Assembly: GCA_031267015.1 (NCBI GenBank) | Contig: JAIRZW010000083.1 | Location: 1 to 9,527 of the forward strand | Direction of reading: 5' to 3' | Length of the DNA stretch: 9,527 bases | Origin: Heliobacteriaceae bacterium | GTDB taxonomy: Bacteria; Cyanobacteriota; Vampirovibrionia; Gastranaerophilales; Gastranaerophilaceae | Shown here: positions 1 to 6,043 of the stretch, piece after piece | Layout of the letters: each line of letters begins with the position of its first letter | How positions within the stretch are numbered: position 1 is the first letter of the stretch | Program-made: the position numbers and the translations under genes | The notes under the pieces: generated by a model | Database searches by the model: none | Told to the model about the DNA's origin: nothing | The model's input: the letters and a program-made list of their open reading frames with translations, nothing else

Positions 1-1
1 G

Positions 2-436
2 ACTAAGAATTTGAATAAAGCTGTAAAACGTAATATTGATAAATTCCCGCCGGAATTTATGTTTCAGCTTACAGAAGATGAGTCTGACTCTTTGAGGTTC
101 CAATTTGGAACCTCAAAAAAAGGAAAAGGCGGAAGGCGTTATTTGCCTTATGTATTTACCGAACACGGCGTTTTGATGACTGCAAATATTTTAAACTCTG
201 AAAGAGCAAATATAATAAGTGTTGAAATCATAAAAGTATTTATAAGACTTAGAAATTATGCACTCTCAAACGTTACCATAAACGAACAGATTGCGGAGTT
301 AAGACAACTGCTCATGCTTCATATTGAAAGCAATGATAATAAGTTTACGGAGCATGATGAAGCCATAAGTCAAATTGTTCATGCGCTTAACAGCCTGATA
401 GAACAGCCGAAAGAACCCCAGAAGATAGGATTTTGA
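2..436 (+). CDS. ORF6N / phage antirepressor-type protein, 5'-truncated by window edge
   Basis: The reading frame is open to the left edge (it begins T-K-N-L-N-K-A-V-K-R-N), so the true start lies outside the window and about 144 codons are visible. The order 'LNKAVKRN..KFPPEFMFQLT', then 'GGRRYLPYVFTEHGV', then 'SERANIISVEIIKVFIRLR' is the classic C-terminal half of the ORF6N domain, a KilA-N/Bro-N-like DNA-binding module common in phage antirepressors and mobile regions. After the domain (from about residue 85) comes a helical, Glu/Asn-rich tail that may oligomerise. The TTG at position 11 is an internal codon, not the start, because the family motif extends across it. It sits 12 nt upstream of the avd-like gene and is probably co-transcribed with it. 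Its role here is unknown; a regulator of a mobile or retroelement cassette is an inference. Confidence 0.85.
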   Translation, partial: TKNLNKAVKRNIDKFPPEFMFQLTEDESDSLRFQFGTSKKGKGGRRYLPYVFTEHGVLMTANILNSERANIISVEIIKVFIRLRNYALSNVTINEQIAELRQLLMLHIESNDNKFTEHDEAISQIVHALNSLIEQPKEPQKIGF

Positions 437-448
437 AAGGATAATAAC

Positions 449-787
449 ATGGCGCAATATCAACACCTGCCTATATACAAGACAACTTATGATTTGCTGG
501 TTGACCTGATGAATACAACAAAAGATTTTCCGCGGGATTTTAAATATTCGCTGGGCGAAAAAATTCAAAACCATGTGCTCAAACTTCTCGGACTTATATA
601 CAAGGCTAACAGCGCTAAATCCAAAACAGAGTTTATTAATGAAATGTTGAATGAAATACAGTTTCTGGATTTGTTTTTAAAAATCTCATTTGATTTAAAA
701 ATTATTCCGCAAGGAAAGTATTGTACTTTGATGGAAAAGACATACTCTATTGCGAAACAAGCTCAAGGATGGTTAAAATCATCTTGA
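449..787 (+). CDS. avd: Avd-like four-helix-bundle protein of a diversity-generating retroelement
   Basis: This 112-residue, all-helical protein has the family's layout. It opens 'LPIYKTTYDLLVDL' (residues about 7-20), then a 'FPRDFKYSLGEKIQ' turn (27-40), then long amphipathic helices, and it closes with 'AKQAQGWLKSS', the typical Avd / 'four helix bundle' C-terminus. Avd proteins form a positively charged pentameric barrel that binds the DGR reverse transcriptase and template RNA and is needed for mutagenic retrohoming. The start is ATG 449, with an AAAGGA ribosome site (436-441) 7 nt upstream. In known DGRs avd precedes the template repeat and then the reverse transcriptase. Here a template-like tract does follow, but no reverse transcriptase does. 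The same fold also occurs as solitary 23S-rRNA-intervening or S23-type four-helix proteins, so the DGR role rests on the adjoining repeat. Confidence 0.8.
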   Translation: MAQYQHLPIYKTTYDLLVDLMNTTKDFPRDFKYSLGEKIQNHVLKLLGLIYKANSAKSKTEFINEMLNEIQFLDLFLKISFDLKIIPQGKYCTLMEKTYSIAKQAQGWLKSS

Positions 788-789
788 AA

Positions 790-1074
790 ACGAGCCTGAG
801 CCTGTCTATGCCAAGGTGTAGCGGGGAGCGCTCAATTTATCTCGTCGGCGGTGGTTGGCCTTAGGCCAACCAAAGATTTTACGGTAACGTAAAAACCGTT
901 TATTTTGAAAGATTCGGAGTAAGCGGCTGTATAACCCGCCGTTGTGCGTCCGGCAACTACTGGTCAGCCTCTGAGGCTACTCCAGAGTTAGGTTGGTAAC
1001 AGAATTTCAACAATGGCAACCGCAACCGGAACACCAAGGCCAATATCAACAACGTGAGGTGCGTAAGGAGATAA
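790..1074 (+). repeat. DGR template-repeat-like (or decayed variable-repeat) tract
   Basis: No intact gene fits this stretch, but one frame reads like the 3' end of a DGR target protein with a C-type-lectin-like fold. After a TAG at 862-864 it gives 'ANQRFYGNV...YFERFGVSGC' and 'NYWSASEATPELGW', then an in-frame TAA (997-999), then 'QNFNNGNRN', 'NTKANINN' and 'VRCVRR', then TAA (1072-1074). From 1003 to 1053 nearly every second codon is AAC or AAT, the adenine-rich pattern expected of an unmutated DGR template. The closing GTGAGGTGCGT (1054-1064) is where the mutagenesis-homing boundary would lie. The part from 790 to 861 reads 'CSGERSIYLVGGGW', which may also be target-like, but this is weak. 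The tract starts 3 nt after the avd stop. It could be a true non-coding template acting with a remote reverse transcriptase, or a decayed target-gene end; the stops exclude a working CDS. No matching second copy exists in the window. Confidence 0.65.
852..872 (+). other. Perfect 9-bp hairpin ahead of the template-like tract
   Basis: TGGTTGGCC (852-860) and GGCCAACCA (864-872) are perfect inverted copies separated by TTA. No T-run follows, so it is not an intrinsic terminator. It lies between avd and the Asn-rich repeat. Known DGRs carry a hairpin of similar size, but 3' of the variable repeat, so any role here, such as template-RNA folding, is an inference. Confidence 0.6.
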
Positions 1075-1077
1075 ATT

Positions 1078-1102
1078 AAAAAGGGGGGTTATCCCCTTTT
1101 TT
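1078..1102 (+). terminator. Intrinsic terminator after the DGR-like strip
   Basis: AAAAGGGG pairs with CCCCTTTT around a short loop (GGTTAT), and the 3' arm runs into six T residues (1097-1102). It ends any transcript from the ORF6N/avd/repeat strip before the rfaE2 promoter. A terminator 4 nt after the repeat's closing stop means no spacer or reverse-transcriptase gene follows in the usual place. Confidence 0.88.
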
Positions 1103-1116
1103 GTTTTCTGTTTTTG

Positions 1117-1132
1117 TGCTAAAATCTTCATA
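1117..1132 (+). promoter_or_regulatory. Extended -10 promoter, predicted leaderless start of the rfaE2-lpx operon
   Basis: TGC (1117-1119) followed by TAAAAT (1120-1125) is an extended -10 element (TGnTATAAT-like). Exactly six bases separate it from ATG 1132, so transcription would be expected to begin at or next to the A of the start codon. No Shine-Dalgarno sequence can fit. The position expected for a -35 box overlaps the terminator T-run and is not convincing. Confidence 0.6.
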
Positions 1133-1608
1133 TGCTAATTAAACGCGCAAACATAAGGGAATTTGTGGAAAATATTCACAAGAGCGGCAAGACGGTCGTC
1201 ACTACCAACGGCTGTTTTGATATTCTGCATGCCGGGCATGTGCGGTATCTGCAAAAAACCAAGACTTTTGCTGATTATTTGATTGTCCTGCTTAACTCTG
1301 ACAAATCAATAACAAATATTAAGGGGTCGGGGCGCCCGATTAATAACGAAAGCGACCGCGCGGAAGTTTTAGGGGCCTTGAGCTGTGTGGATTATGTGGT
1401 ATTATTTGATGAGGACAGCCCGCGCGATTTATTGGAAGAAATTAAGCCGGACGTCCACACAAAAGGCGCGGATTACACGGCAGACACCCTTCCCGAGGCG
1501 GACGTAATCCTCAACAATAACGGCAGACTGGAGTTTATTGAGCTTGTCGAAGGGAAATCAACAACACAGATAATTAGTAAAATGAATGAAACCAAATCGT
1601 CATGCTGA
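1132..1608 (+). CDS. rfaE2: D-glycero-beta-D-manno-heptose 1-phosphate adenylyltransferase (stand-alone RfaE domain II)
   Basis: This 158-residue nucleotidyltransferase corresponds to the C-terminal half of E. coli HldE. It transfers AMP from ATP to heptose 1-phosphate, giving ADP-heptose for the LPS inner core. The Rossmann-like nucleotide-binding start 'TTNGCFDILHAGHVRYL' (residues 24-40) contains the H-x-G-H motif (His33, His36). Also present are 'KGSGRPINNESDRAEVLGAL', the 'KPDVHTKGADYT' segment and the diagnostic C-terminal 'EGKSTTQII'. There is no fused ribokinase-type domain, so the heptose 7-phosphate kinase should be encoded elsewhere. ATG 1132 fits the family start, and the -10 geometry predicts a leaderless message. 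It heads the operon, with a 27-nt gap to lpxD. Related cytidylyltransferases share the fold, but the C-terminal motif favours RfaE2. Confidence 0.9.
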   Translation: MLIKRANIREFVENIHKSGKTVVTTNGCFDILHAGHVRYLQKTKTFADYLIVLLNSDKSITNIKGSGRPINNESDRAEVLGALSCVDYVVLFDEDSPRDLLEEIKPDVHTKGADYTADTLPEADVILNNNGRLEFIELVEGKSTTQIISKMNETKSSC

Positions 1609-1635
1609 ATGCCACAGTGAAAAGGAGTATAGAAA

Positions 1636-2733
1636 ATGAAAACATTCACACTTGAAGAAATTACGAACATAACAGGCGGCATGCTTACAAAAGCGCAGGA
1701 CGTAAGCATTTCGATGATTGCACCGCCGCTTTTGGCTGATGAAAACACGCTTGCGCTAGCGCTTGGCGAAGACGAAATCGCAAACCTTTCCAAATCCCGC
1801 GCAAAAGCCGCGCTCGTGCCGCTTGGCGTTAATATTGACGGGCTTACGACTATCGAGGTTGAGCGTCCGCGGCTTGCGATGATGAAGCTTATCAATATGT
1901 TCTACGCTGCGCCGGAAGTTAACACCGGAATCCATCCGAGCGCGATTGTTCATGAAACTGCAAAATTGGGTGAAAACGTCAAAATCGGCCCGAATGTTGT
2001 AATCGCACGTAATACTATTCTTGGCGACAACACGCAGATTGTTGCAAATTCTTACATCGGAAGCGGCGTAAAAACAGGCAAAAACTGCTTTTTTCACCCG
2101 GGTGTTAACATCGGCGACCGCGTGATTCTCGGGGATAACGTTATCTTGCAGCATGGGGTTTCGCTCGGCGCGGACGGGTTCAGCTTTGTGACCGAAAAGC
2201 CAGACAATATTGAGCAGGCAAAACAAGACGGCACAATTAAAGAAAGCAATGCCGAACAAAAAATTTATAAAATTCCGTCAATTGGTTCGGTTGTAATCGG
2301 CAACAACGTTGAAATCGGCGCTAATTCCACAATCGACCGCGGCACAATCGAAAATACCATAATCGGCGACAACACCAAAATTGACGACCTTGTTATGATT
2401 GGCCACAACTGCAAAGTCGGAAAAGGCTGCTTAATCGTGTCTCAGGCCGGAATCGCAGGCAGCTGCGTAATCGGCGACCGCGTTGTAATCGCCGGCCAGG
2501 CAGGGCTTGCTGACCACATTGAAATCGGCGCTGATTCAATCATTGCCGCCAAAACAGGGGTTTCAAAAAGCTTCCCTGAAAAATCAATAATCATGGGTAT
2601 TCCTGCAATTCCGAGAAAAGAATTTATCAGAAATATTAAGGTCATGAAAGAAGCAGGCGAACTGGTTACGAAATTCAAAAAATACGAGCCTCTGTTGAAA
2701 GAGTTTGAGGAAAATAATGACCTCAATTCGTAA
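1636..2733 (+). CDS. lpxD: UDP-3-O-acylglucosamine N-acyltransferase
   Basis: This 365-residue enzyme performs the third step of lipid A synthesis, adding an acyl chain from acyl-ACP to the 2-amino group of UDP-3-O-acyl-glucosamine. An N-terminal uridine-binding domain (residues about 1-95) precedes a left-handed parallel beta-helix built of hexapeptide repeats (about 97-325; for example 'IGPNVV', 'IGDRVI', 'IGNNVEIG'). The catalytic base is predicted to be His257 in 'MIGHNCKVG', and 'STIDRG' and 'GIPAIPRKEF' are family landmarks. A helical C-terminal tail (about 330-365) probably contacts ACP. The loop after 'GADGFSF' (about residues 185-212) is roughly 20 residues longer than in textbook LpxD. 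An AAGGAG ribosome site sits 10 nt before ATG 1636. The 3' end overlaps lpxC by 17 bp, suggesting translational coupling. Confidence 0.95.
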   Translation: MKTFTLEEITNITGGMLTKAQDVSISMIAPPLLADENTLALALGEDEIANLSKSRAKAALVPLGVNIDGLTTIEVERPRLAMMKLINMFYAAPEVNTGIHPSAIVHETAKLGENVKIGPNVVIARNTILGDNTQIVANSYIGSGVKTGKNCFFHPGVNIGDRVILGDNVILQHGVSLGADGFSFVTEKPDNIEQAKQDGTIKESNAEQKIYKIPSIGSVVIGNNVEIGANSTIDRGTIENTIIGDNTKIDDLVMIGHNCKVGKGCLIVSQAGIAGSCVIGDRVVIAGQAGLADHIEIGADSIIAAKTGVSKSFPEKSIIMGIPAIPRKEFIRNIKVMKEAGELVTKFKKYEPLLKEFEENNDLNS

Positions 2734-3520
2734 AGAAGTTGAAATTTCCGGCAGCGGCCTGATGAAGAACAAGCCGTGCACTGTCAGGCTTGTACCGTCA
2801 AAGACGGGGAAAATCCGGTACTTCGTTAAAAATGCCGAACCGTTTGACGCTGATGTTGACAATGTTATTTCAACACAGAATTGCGTTGTTCTCGGGAACA
2901 AAAAATCAAGCATAATGCTTACGGAGCACTTGTCGGCTGCGCTTGCGTTCTGCGGGATTGATTCTTTGGACATCCACGCAGACGGTGAGGAGCTTCCAAT
3001 CCTTGACGGAAGCGCTAAGGAATGGGTTGAACTTCTTAAGGGAGCCGGGATTGACAAGCCGCTTCTTGAAAAGCCGCGGCATTACACGGTGAGTGAGCCG
3101 GTTTATTACCTCAACGGCAAAACAAGTCTTGTGATTCTGCCTGCGGACGAGCTGCGCATAACTTATGCCGTGAATTATGACCATCCTGATTTAAAACAGC
3201 GCTGGGTGACTTTTGGTAAGCCTAAGGAAATCATTGAGGCGCGTACGTTCGGGTTTTACAAGGATTTGAAGAAGTTTCAGACGCTCGGGCTGGCACGGGG
3301 GGTTACTCTTGAAAATACGGTTGGTTTGACAGATAATGGTTATACAACAGAGTTACATTCGGAAAATGAACCGATAAAACACAAAATACTTGACCTTATC
3401 GGGGATTTGTATTTAACTGGAATTAACCCGTTGAATCTGAAGGCGCAAATTCTGGTAAAAGAAGCGGGGCATGCCGTGCACGTGAAGGCCGCAAGAGAGT
3501 TGAAAGGAAAGTTAATATGA
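2717..3520 (+). CDS. lpxC: UDP-3-O-acyl-N-acetylglucosamine deacetylase
   Basis: This zinc hydrolase of 267 residues carries out the committed step of lipid A synthesis and is somewhat shorter than E. coli LpxC (305). The predicted zinc ligands are His71 ('LTEHLSAAL'), His222 and Asp226 ('KHKILDLIGD'). Glu70 is the expected general base and His252 ('EAGHAVH') the second catalytic histidine. 'ILDGSAKEWV' and 'ARTFGFYKDL' are further signatures. The early 'GVGLHSG' motif reads 'GSGLMKN', so its histidine is replaced by Met. The start is ATG 2717, with GAGG 6 nt upstream; an in-frame TTG at 2705 lies further upstream without a ribosome site and is rejected. It overlaps lpxD by 17 bp and fabZ by the 4-bp ATGA, so the three are translationally coupled. 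Confidence 0.95.
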   Translation: MTSIRKEVEISGSGLMKNKPCTVRLVPSKTGKIRYFVKNAEPFDADVDNVISTQNCVVLGNKKSSIMLTEHLSAALAFCGIDSLDIHADGEELPILDGSAKEWVELLKGAGIDKPLLEKPRHYTVSEPVYYLNGKTSLVILPADELRITYAVNYDHPDLKQRWVTFGKPKEIIEARTFGFYKDLKKFQTLGLARGVTLENTVGLTDNGYTTELHSENEPIKHKILDLIGDLYLTGINPLNLKAQILVKEAGHAVHVKAARELKGKLI

Positions 3521-3966
3521 CAGTAACAGAAGAAAAAATATTAAGCTTTGATATAATGGGAATCATGGAAATGATACCGCACCGCTATCCGTTTCTGCTT
3601 GTGGACAAGATTACCGAATGCGTGCCCGGTAAATACTCTAAGGGTTACAAAAACCTGAGCATGAACGAGGCGTTTTTTCAGGGGCATTTCCCGGGAAATC
3701 CGATTATGCCGGGGGTTTTGCAGATAGAAGCGCTTGCACAGTGCTCTGCGCCGGTTTTGATGACGCTGCCGGAGTTTAAAGATAAACTGACGCTGTTTGC
3801 AGGCATGGAAAATGTACGGTTTAAAAACATTGTGCGTCCGGGCGACAGGCTGGATATGCATATTGAGCTTTTGAAGTTAAAGGGGCCAATCGGAAAATCG
3901 CATGCGGTCGGCATGGTTGACGGCAAAATCGTTGTCGAAGCGGATATGACTGTTTGCATTAAATGA
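3517..3966 (+). CDS. fabZ: 3-hydroxyacyl-ACP dehydratase
   Basis: This 149-residue hot-dog-fold enzyme dehydrates beta-hydroxyacyl-ACP in fatty acid elongation. It competes for the same 3-hydroxyacyl-ACP pool that the Lpx acyltransferases use, which explains its place in the operon. 'MIPHRYPFLLVDKI' (residues 19-32) and 'FQGHFPGNPIMPGVLQIEALAQ' give the catalytic pair His57 and Glu71; 'RPGDRL' and 'KSHAVGMVDGKIVVEADM' complete the fold. Its ATG overlaps the lpxC stop (ATGA), with a GAAAGGA ribosome site just upstream. In many Gram-negatives and cyanobacteria lpxA follows immediately. Here it does not, and the operon ends. Confidence 0.95.
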   Translation: MTVTEEKILSFDIMGIMEMIPHRYPFLLVDKITECVPGKYSKGYKNLSMNEAFFQGHFPGNPIMPGVLQIEALAQCSAPVLMTLPEFKDKLTLFAGMENVRFKNIVRPGDRLDMHIELLKLKGPIGKSHAVGMVDGKIVVEADMTVCIK

Positions 3967-3992
3967 GACTAGCAAATCACTATTTGTTTGTC
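3967..3992 (+). other. Imperfect hairpin just after fabZ
   Basis: GACTAGCAAAT (3967-3977) and ATTTGTTTGTC (3982-3992) pair around a CACT loop, with one mismatch and one G-U pair. It starts directly after the fabZ stop, but no T-run follows. It could be an mRNA-end stabilising structure. Function is uncertain. Confidence 0.35.
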
Positions 3993-4031
3993 TGAGCAAT
4001 TCGTCAATATTACCTTAAAGCCGTGAGGCCA

Positions 4032-4079
4032 TTTTGCACGAAATCGAAGATTTCGGCAAAAGAAGGCAAATTTTTTTTT
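4032..4079 (+). terminator. Possible terminator hairpin of the lpx operon
   Basis: TTTTGC (4032-4037), a bulged A, then CGAAATC (4039-4045) pair with GATTTCG (4049-4055) and GCAAAA (4056-4061): 13 base pairs with a GAA loop. Nine T residues follow, but only after a gap of about nine bases (4071-4079), which is not the standard geometry. It may end the fabZ transcript, and the T-tract may equally be an upstream promoter element for the next gene. Confidence 0.4.
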
Positions 4080-4099
4080 GTTTGGTTTTTATACTGAAC
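4067..4099 (+). promoter_or_regulatory. Upstream block of the NUMOD-like gene, shared with the CheR-like gene
   Basis: CAAA, nine T residues, TTTGG, a further T-run and TATACT (4090-4095) stand 4 nt before ATG 4100. The block at 7633-7663, in front of the CheR-like gene, has the same order: CAAAA, T8, CTTGGG, TTTTG, TATA, ATG. TATACT is a fair -10 element. The short gap predicts a leaderless or nearly leaderless mRNA, and no Shine-Dalgarno sequence is visible. Confidence 0.4.
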
Positions 4100-5713
4100 A
4101 TGAGAATAAACCCGATTTCATATAATACTTATACGCAGCAGCAGCCTAAAGCGGCACAGCCGCAGGCTTCTTTCACGGGCGGCGCAAGCATAGACCTTGC
4201 GGCTACTGTCAAAAGCCTTGACAGGCTTCTGGAAAAAACCCCGACAATATACCCGCCGCAAATACGTGAATGGGCAAAACTTATACTTGAAGAAGGCAAC
4301 AAGGCGAATGATACGCTTGTCAATATTCACAAAAAGTTTTACGGCAGTCTGAAAGAATGTTTTTCGCCGGAAGAAGTTAAGGCGAAATTCCCGGAGTTTA
4401 ACGATATTTTGTCAGATTCCGAGGTGTCTTTCAAGCCCGGGACATTCTTTGAAAAGGTTAAAAAAGGAGAATTGGAACATTTTGATAAAGATGAGGATTT
4501 GTCAATACAGCTCTTGAAGCTGTATTGGGGAGAGGGTTTTTCGCTTAATGATTTGAAGAATTATTCTGACGGCACGGACATTTACTACACCATGAAAAAG
4601 CTTCAGATTCCGCTCGTAGACAAGACTTACGGCCACATGCTAAAGTTTTCCGACCCTGAATACAACGAGCGCATTGTGCGCGAAATGGCTGAAAAACGGC
4701 TTGCTAATCTTGACAAAAAAGCCTTTCTGGAATCCGGCGAACCCGTCTACATCCCACGCGGTCCGCTTTCCAAAGAGCACAAAAACCATATTTCCGAAGG
4801 TTTGCACAAATTCTACGAGGAGAACCCCGAGCGGCTTTATGCAATGTCCGAAAGACAAAAGAAATTCTACGAAGAAAACCCGGAAAGAGCTGAAATTTTC
4901 CGTAAGGTTCTCATAAGAACATGGAAATTTAATGACATGCAAAATGTGAAAGCTGAGTTAAGCCGGTTTATGAAGAAGAACAGAATAAAGGATTTTAATA
5001 CCCGTGTTTTGGAAGAAGACCCGCTCAAACTCCGGTTATCAAAACAACAGTCCGACATGTTGCAAAAATTCTGGGCGGACAACCCATGGGCGAAAAAGAC
5101 TTTTTCCAGAATCATGAAGCTGTCTTGGAAAATGGTTAAAGAGGAACAGGAAGCCGGATATGAGCTTATAATTGCTCCGAACGGCTTTATCAAAGAGATG
5201 AAAGAATGGGCGGCGAAAAAAAACATTGATACATCGAATCTTAAATTTACAACAACAATATATCCCGAAAGACCGGAACTTAACGAAAAAGTTGATATAA
5301 GCAGACTTAGCCGGGCGTTTGCGGACGAGATGGAACCTATAACGCACGTCAGCATGCGGACTGCAAATACGTATTTCTTTGCGCTGATTGAGATGGTGCG
5401 TGAATTTAATAAAATGGACATGTCTCGGCTTAACTCTGACACCGCGCAATTTGTAGGGCCGCTGAAAAACAAGATAAAAGAGGTGTTATACATAAACCCC
5501 AATGCACCCTACAAAAAACGCCAGATCCGCAAGCTTGAAGTAAATGATGTTCAAATGGCGTACTATAATTGTCTGCTTGCTTGTATGAACAATCATAAGC
5601 CGAGAATCCTTGATTTGTTTAATCGAAAATTAAATTCGGCCTATGAGTATGTAAGCGCTAACTGGAAGCCGGGCAAACCGCTGCATATTAATCCTACGGT
5701 TTTTGACAGATAA
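4100..5713 (+). CDS. Unrecognised large protein with NUMOD3-like FYEENPER repeats
   Basis: I do not recognise this 537-residue protein. The start is placed at ATG 4100 because it gives 'MRINPISYNTY', followed by a Gln/Pro/Ala linker and 'SFTGG' (about residue 27), resembling the leader of the CheR-like gene at 7664. The frame runs further back to a TTG at 4034, but that has no ribosome site and lies inside a hairpin. The body is charged and helical. 'LSKEHKNHISEGLHKFYEENPE' begins at residue 223; 'FYEENPER' recurs at 238 and 256, an 18-residue period, and a weaker copy, 'LSKQQSDMLQKFWADNP', surrounds residue 324. These look like NUMOD3-type helical DNA-binding modules of homing endonucleases, but no nuclease motif (HNH, GIY-YIG) is seen. 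There is no signal peptide or membrane segment. The 3' end overlaps the convergent methyltransferase remnant by 20 bp. Confidence 0.7.
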   Translation: MRINPISYNTYTQQQPKAAQPQASFTGGASIDLAATVKSLDRLLEKTPTIYPPQIREWAKLILEEGNKANDTLVNIHKKFYGSLKECFSPEEVKAKFPEFNDILSDSEVSFKPGTFFEKVKKGELEHFDKDEDLSIQLLKLYWGEGFSLNDLKNYSDGTDIYYTMKKLQIPLVDKTYGHMLKFSDPEYNERIVREMAEKRLANLDKKAFLESGEPVYIPRGPLSKEHKNHISEGLHKFYEENPERLYAMSERQKKFYEENPERAEIFRKVLIRTWKFNDMQNVKAELSRFMKKNRIKDFNTRVLEEDPLKLRLSKQQSDMLQKFWADNPWAKKTFSRIMKLSWKMVKEEQEAGYELIIAPNGFIKEMKEWAAKKNIDTSNLKFTTTIYPERPELNEKVDISRLSRAFADEMEPITHVSMRTANTYFFALIEMVREFNKMDMSRLNSDTAQFVGPLKNKIKEVLYINPNAPYKKRQIRKLEVNDVQMAYYNCLLACMNNHKPRILDLFNRKLNSAYEYVSANWKPGKPLHINPTVFDR

Positions 5714-5994
5714 CAGTGAATCCGTTCCCTACATTGTCGTCTGTATCATTATAACTGACAACATTCAGGCCGAGATACCCGCACAGCTCAAGAACATCTT
5801 CCGTAATCCACACGGAATGGTGAGTGTCTATTAAGCTTAAAATCAACCTGTGCGCCTGCACCGATTTCAATGCCTTTTAATTTATGCAAAAGCAAATACG
5901 CGATATCCGAAGCCGGAAACCAGCGTTTCGTCCATAATTTTGATGGCAGATAGAGCTTCCAGTATATAAAACGCATAAAACGGTTCATTAGCAT
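5694..5994 (-). pseudogene. SAM-dependent methyltransferase remnant with internal deletion
   Basis: Two ends of one methyltransferase are joined out of frame. From ATG 5994 the N-terminal frame gives 'MNRFMRFIYWKLYLP' and 'LLLHKLKGIEIGAGAQ', the last part being a glycine-rich SAM-binding start of 'GLEIGGxAHN' type. That frame then runs into 'RHSPFRVDYGRCS' and stops near 5788. Another frame, open from about 5830 down to TAG 5696-5694, gives 'DTHHSVWITEDVLELCGYL', 'GLNVVSYNDTDDNVG' and 'NGFTVICQKP', which resembles the C-terminus of the same kind of enzyme. The junction lies around 5830-5860. The central catalytic part, well over 100 residues by comparison with usual lengths of about 240, is missing. 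It follows rfbC-rfbB on the same strand, so it may once have modified a surface glycan. Its extended -10 element is intact. Confidence 0.72.
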
Positions 5995-6009
5995 GTCACT
6001 ACAATAGCA
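5994..6009 (-). promoter_or_regulatory. Extended -10 promoter of the methyltransferase remnant
   Basis: On the minus strand TGC (6009-6007) precedes TATTGT (6006-6001), and six bases separate it from ATG 5994. This is the same geometry as in front of rfaE2, rfbC and crcB. It suggests a leaderless start and supports ATG 5994 as the original start of the broken gene. Confidence 0.5.
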
Positions 6010-6043
6010 TACTTATGAAAAAATACTACTGAAATGTAAGTCG

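Noticed and set aside
790..1074. A real protein-coding gene over the Asn-rich tract
   Set aside because: The only protein-like frame is broken by TAG 862-864 and TAA 997-999 and has no start with a ribosome site.
1473..2259. Long minus-strand reading frames opposite rfaE2/lpxD
   Set aside because: They mirror the codon pattern of well-identified plus-strand genes, have no family motifs and no ribosome sites.
4034..4099. TTG 4034 as start of the NUMOD-like gene
   Set aside because: It lies inside a hairpin, has no ribosome site, and would hide the 'MRINPIS' leader shared with the gene at 7664.
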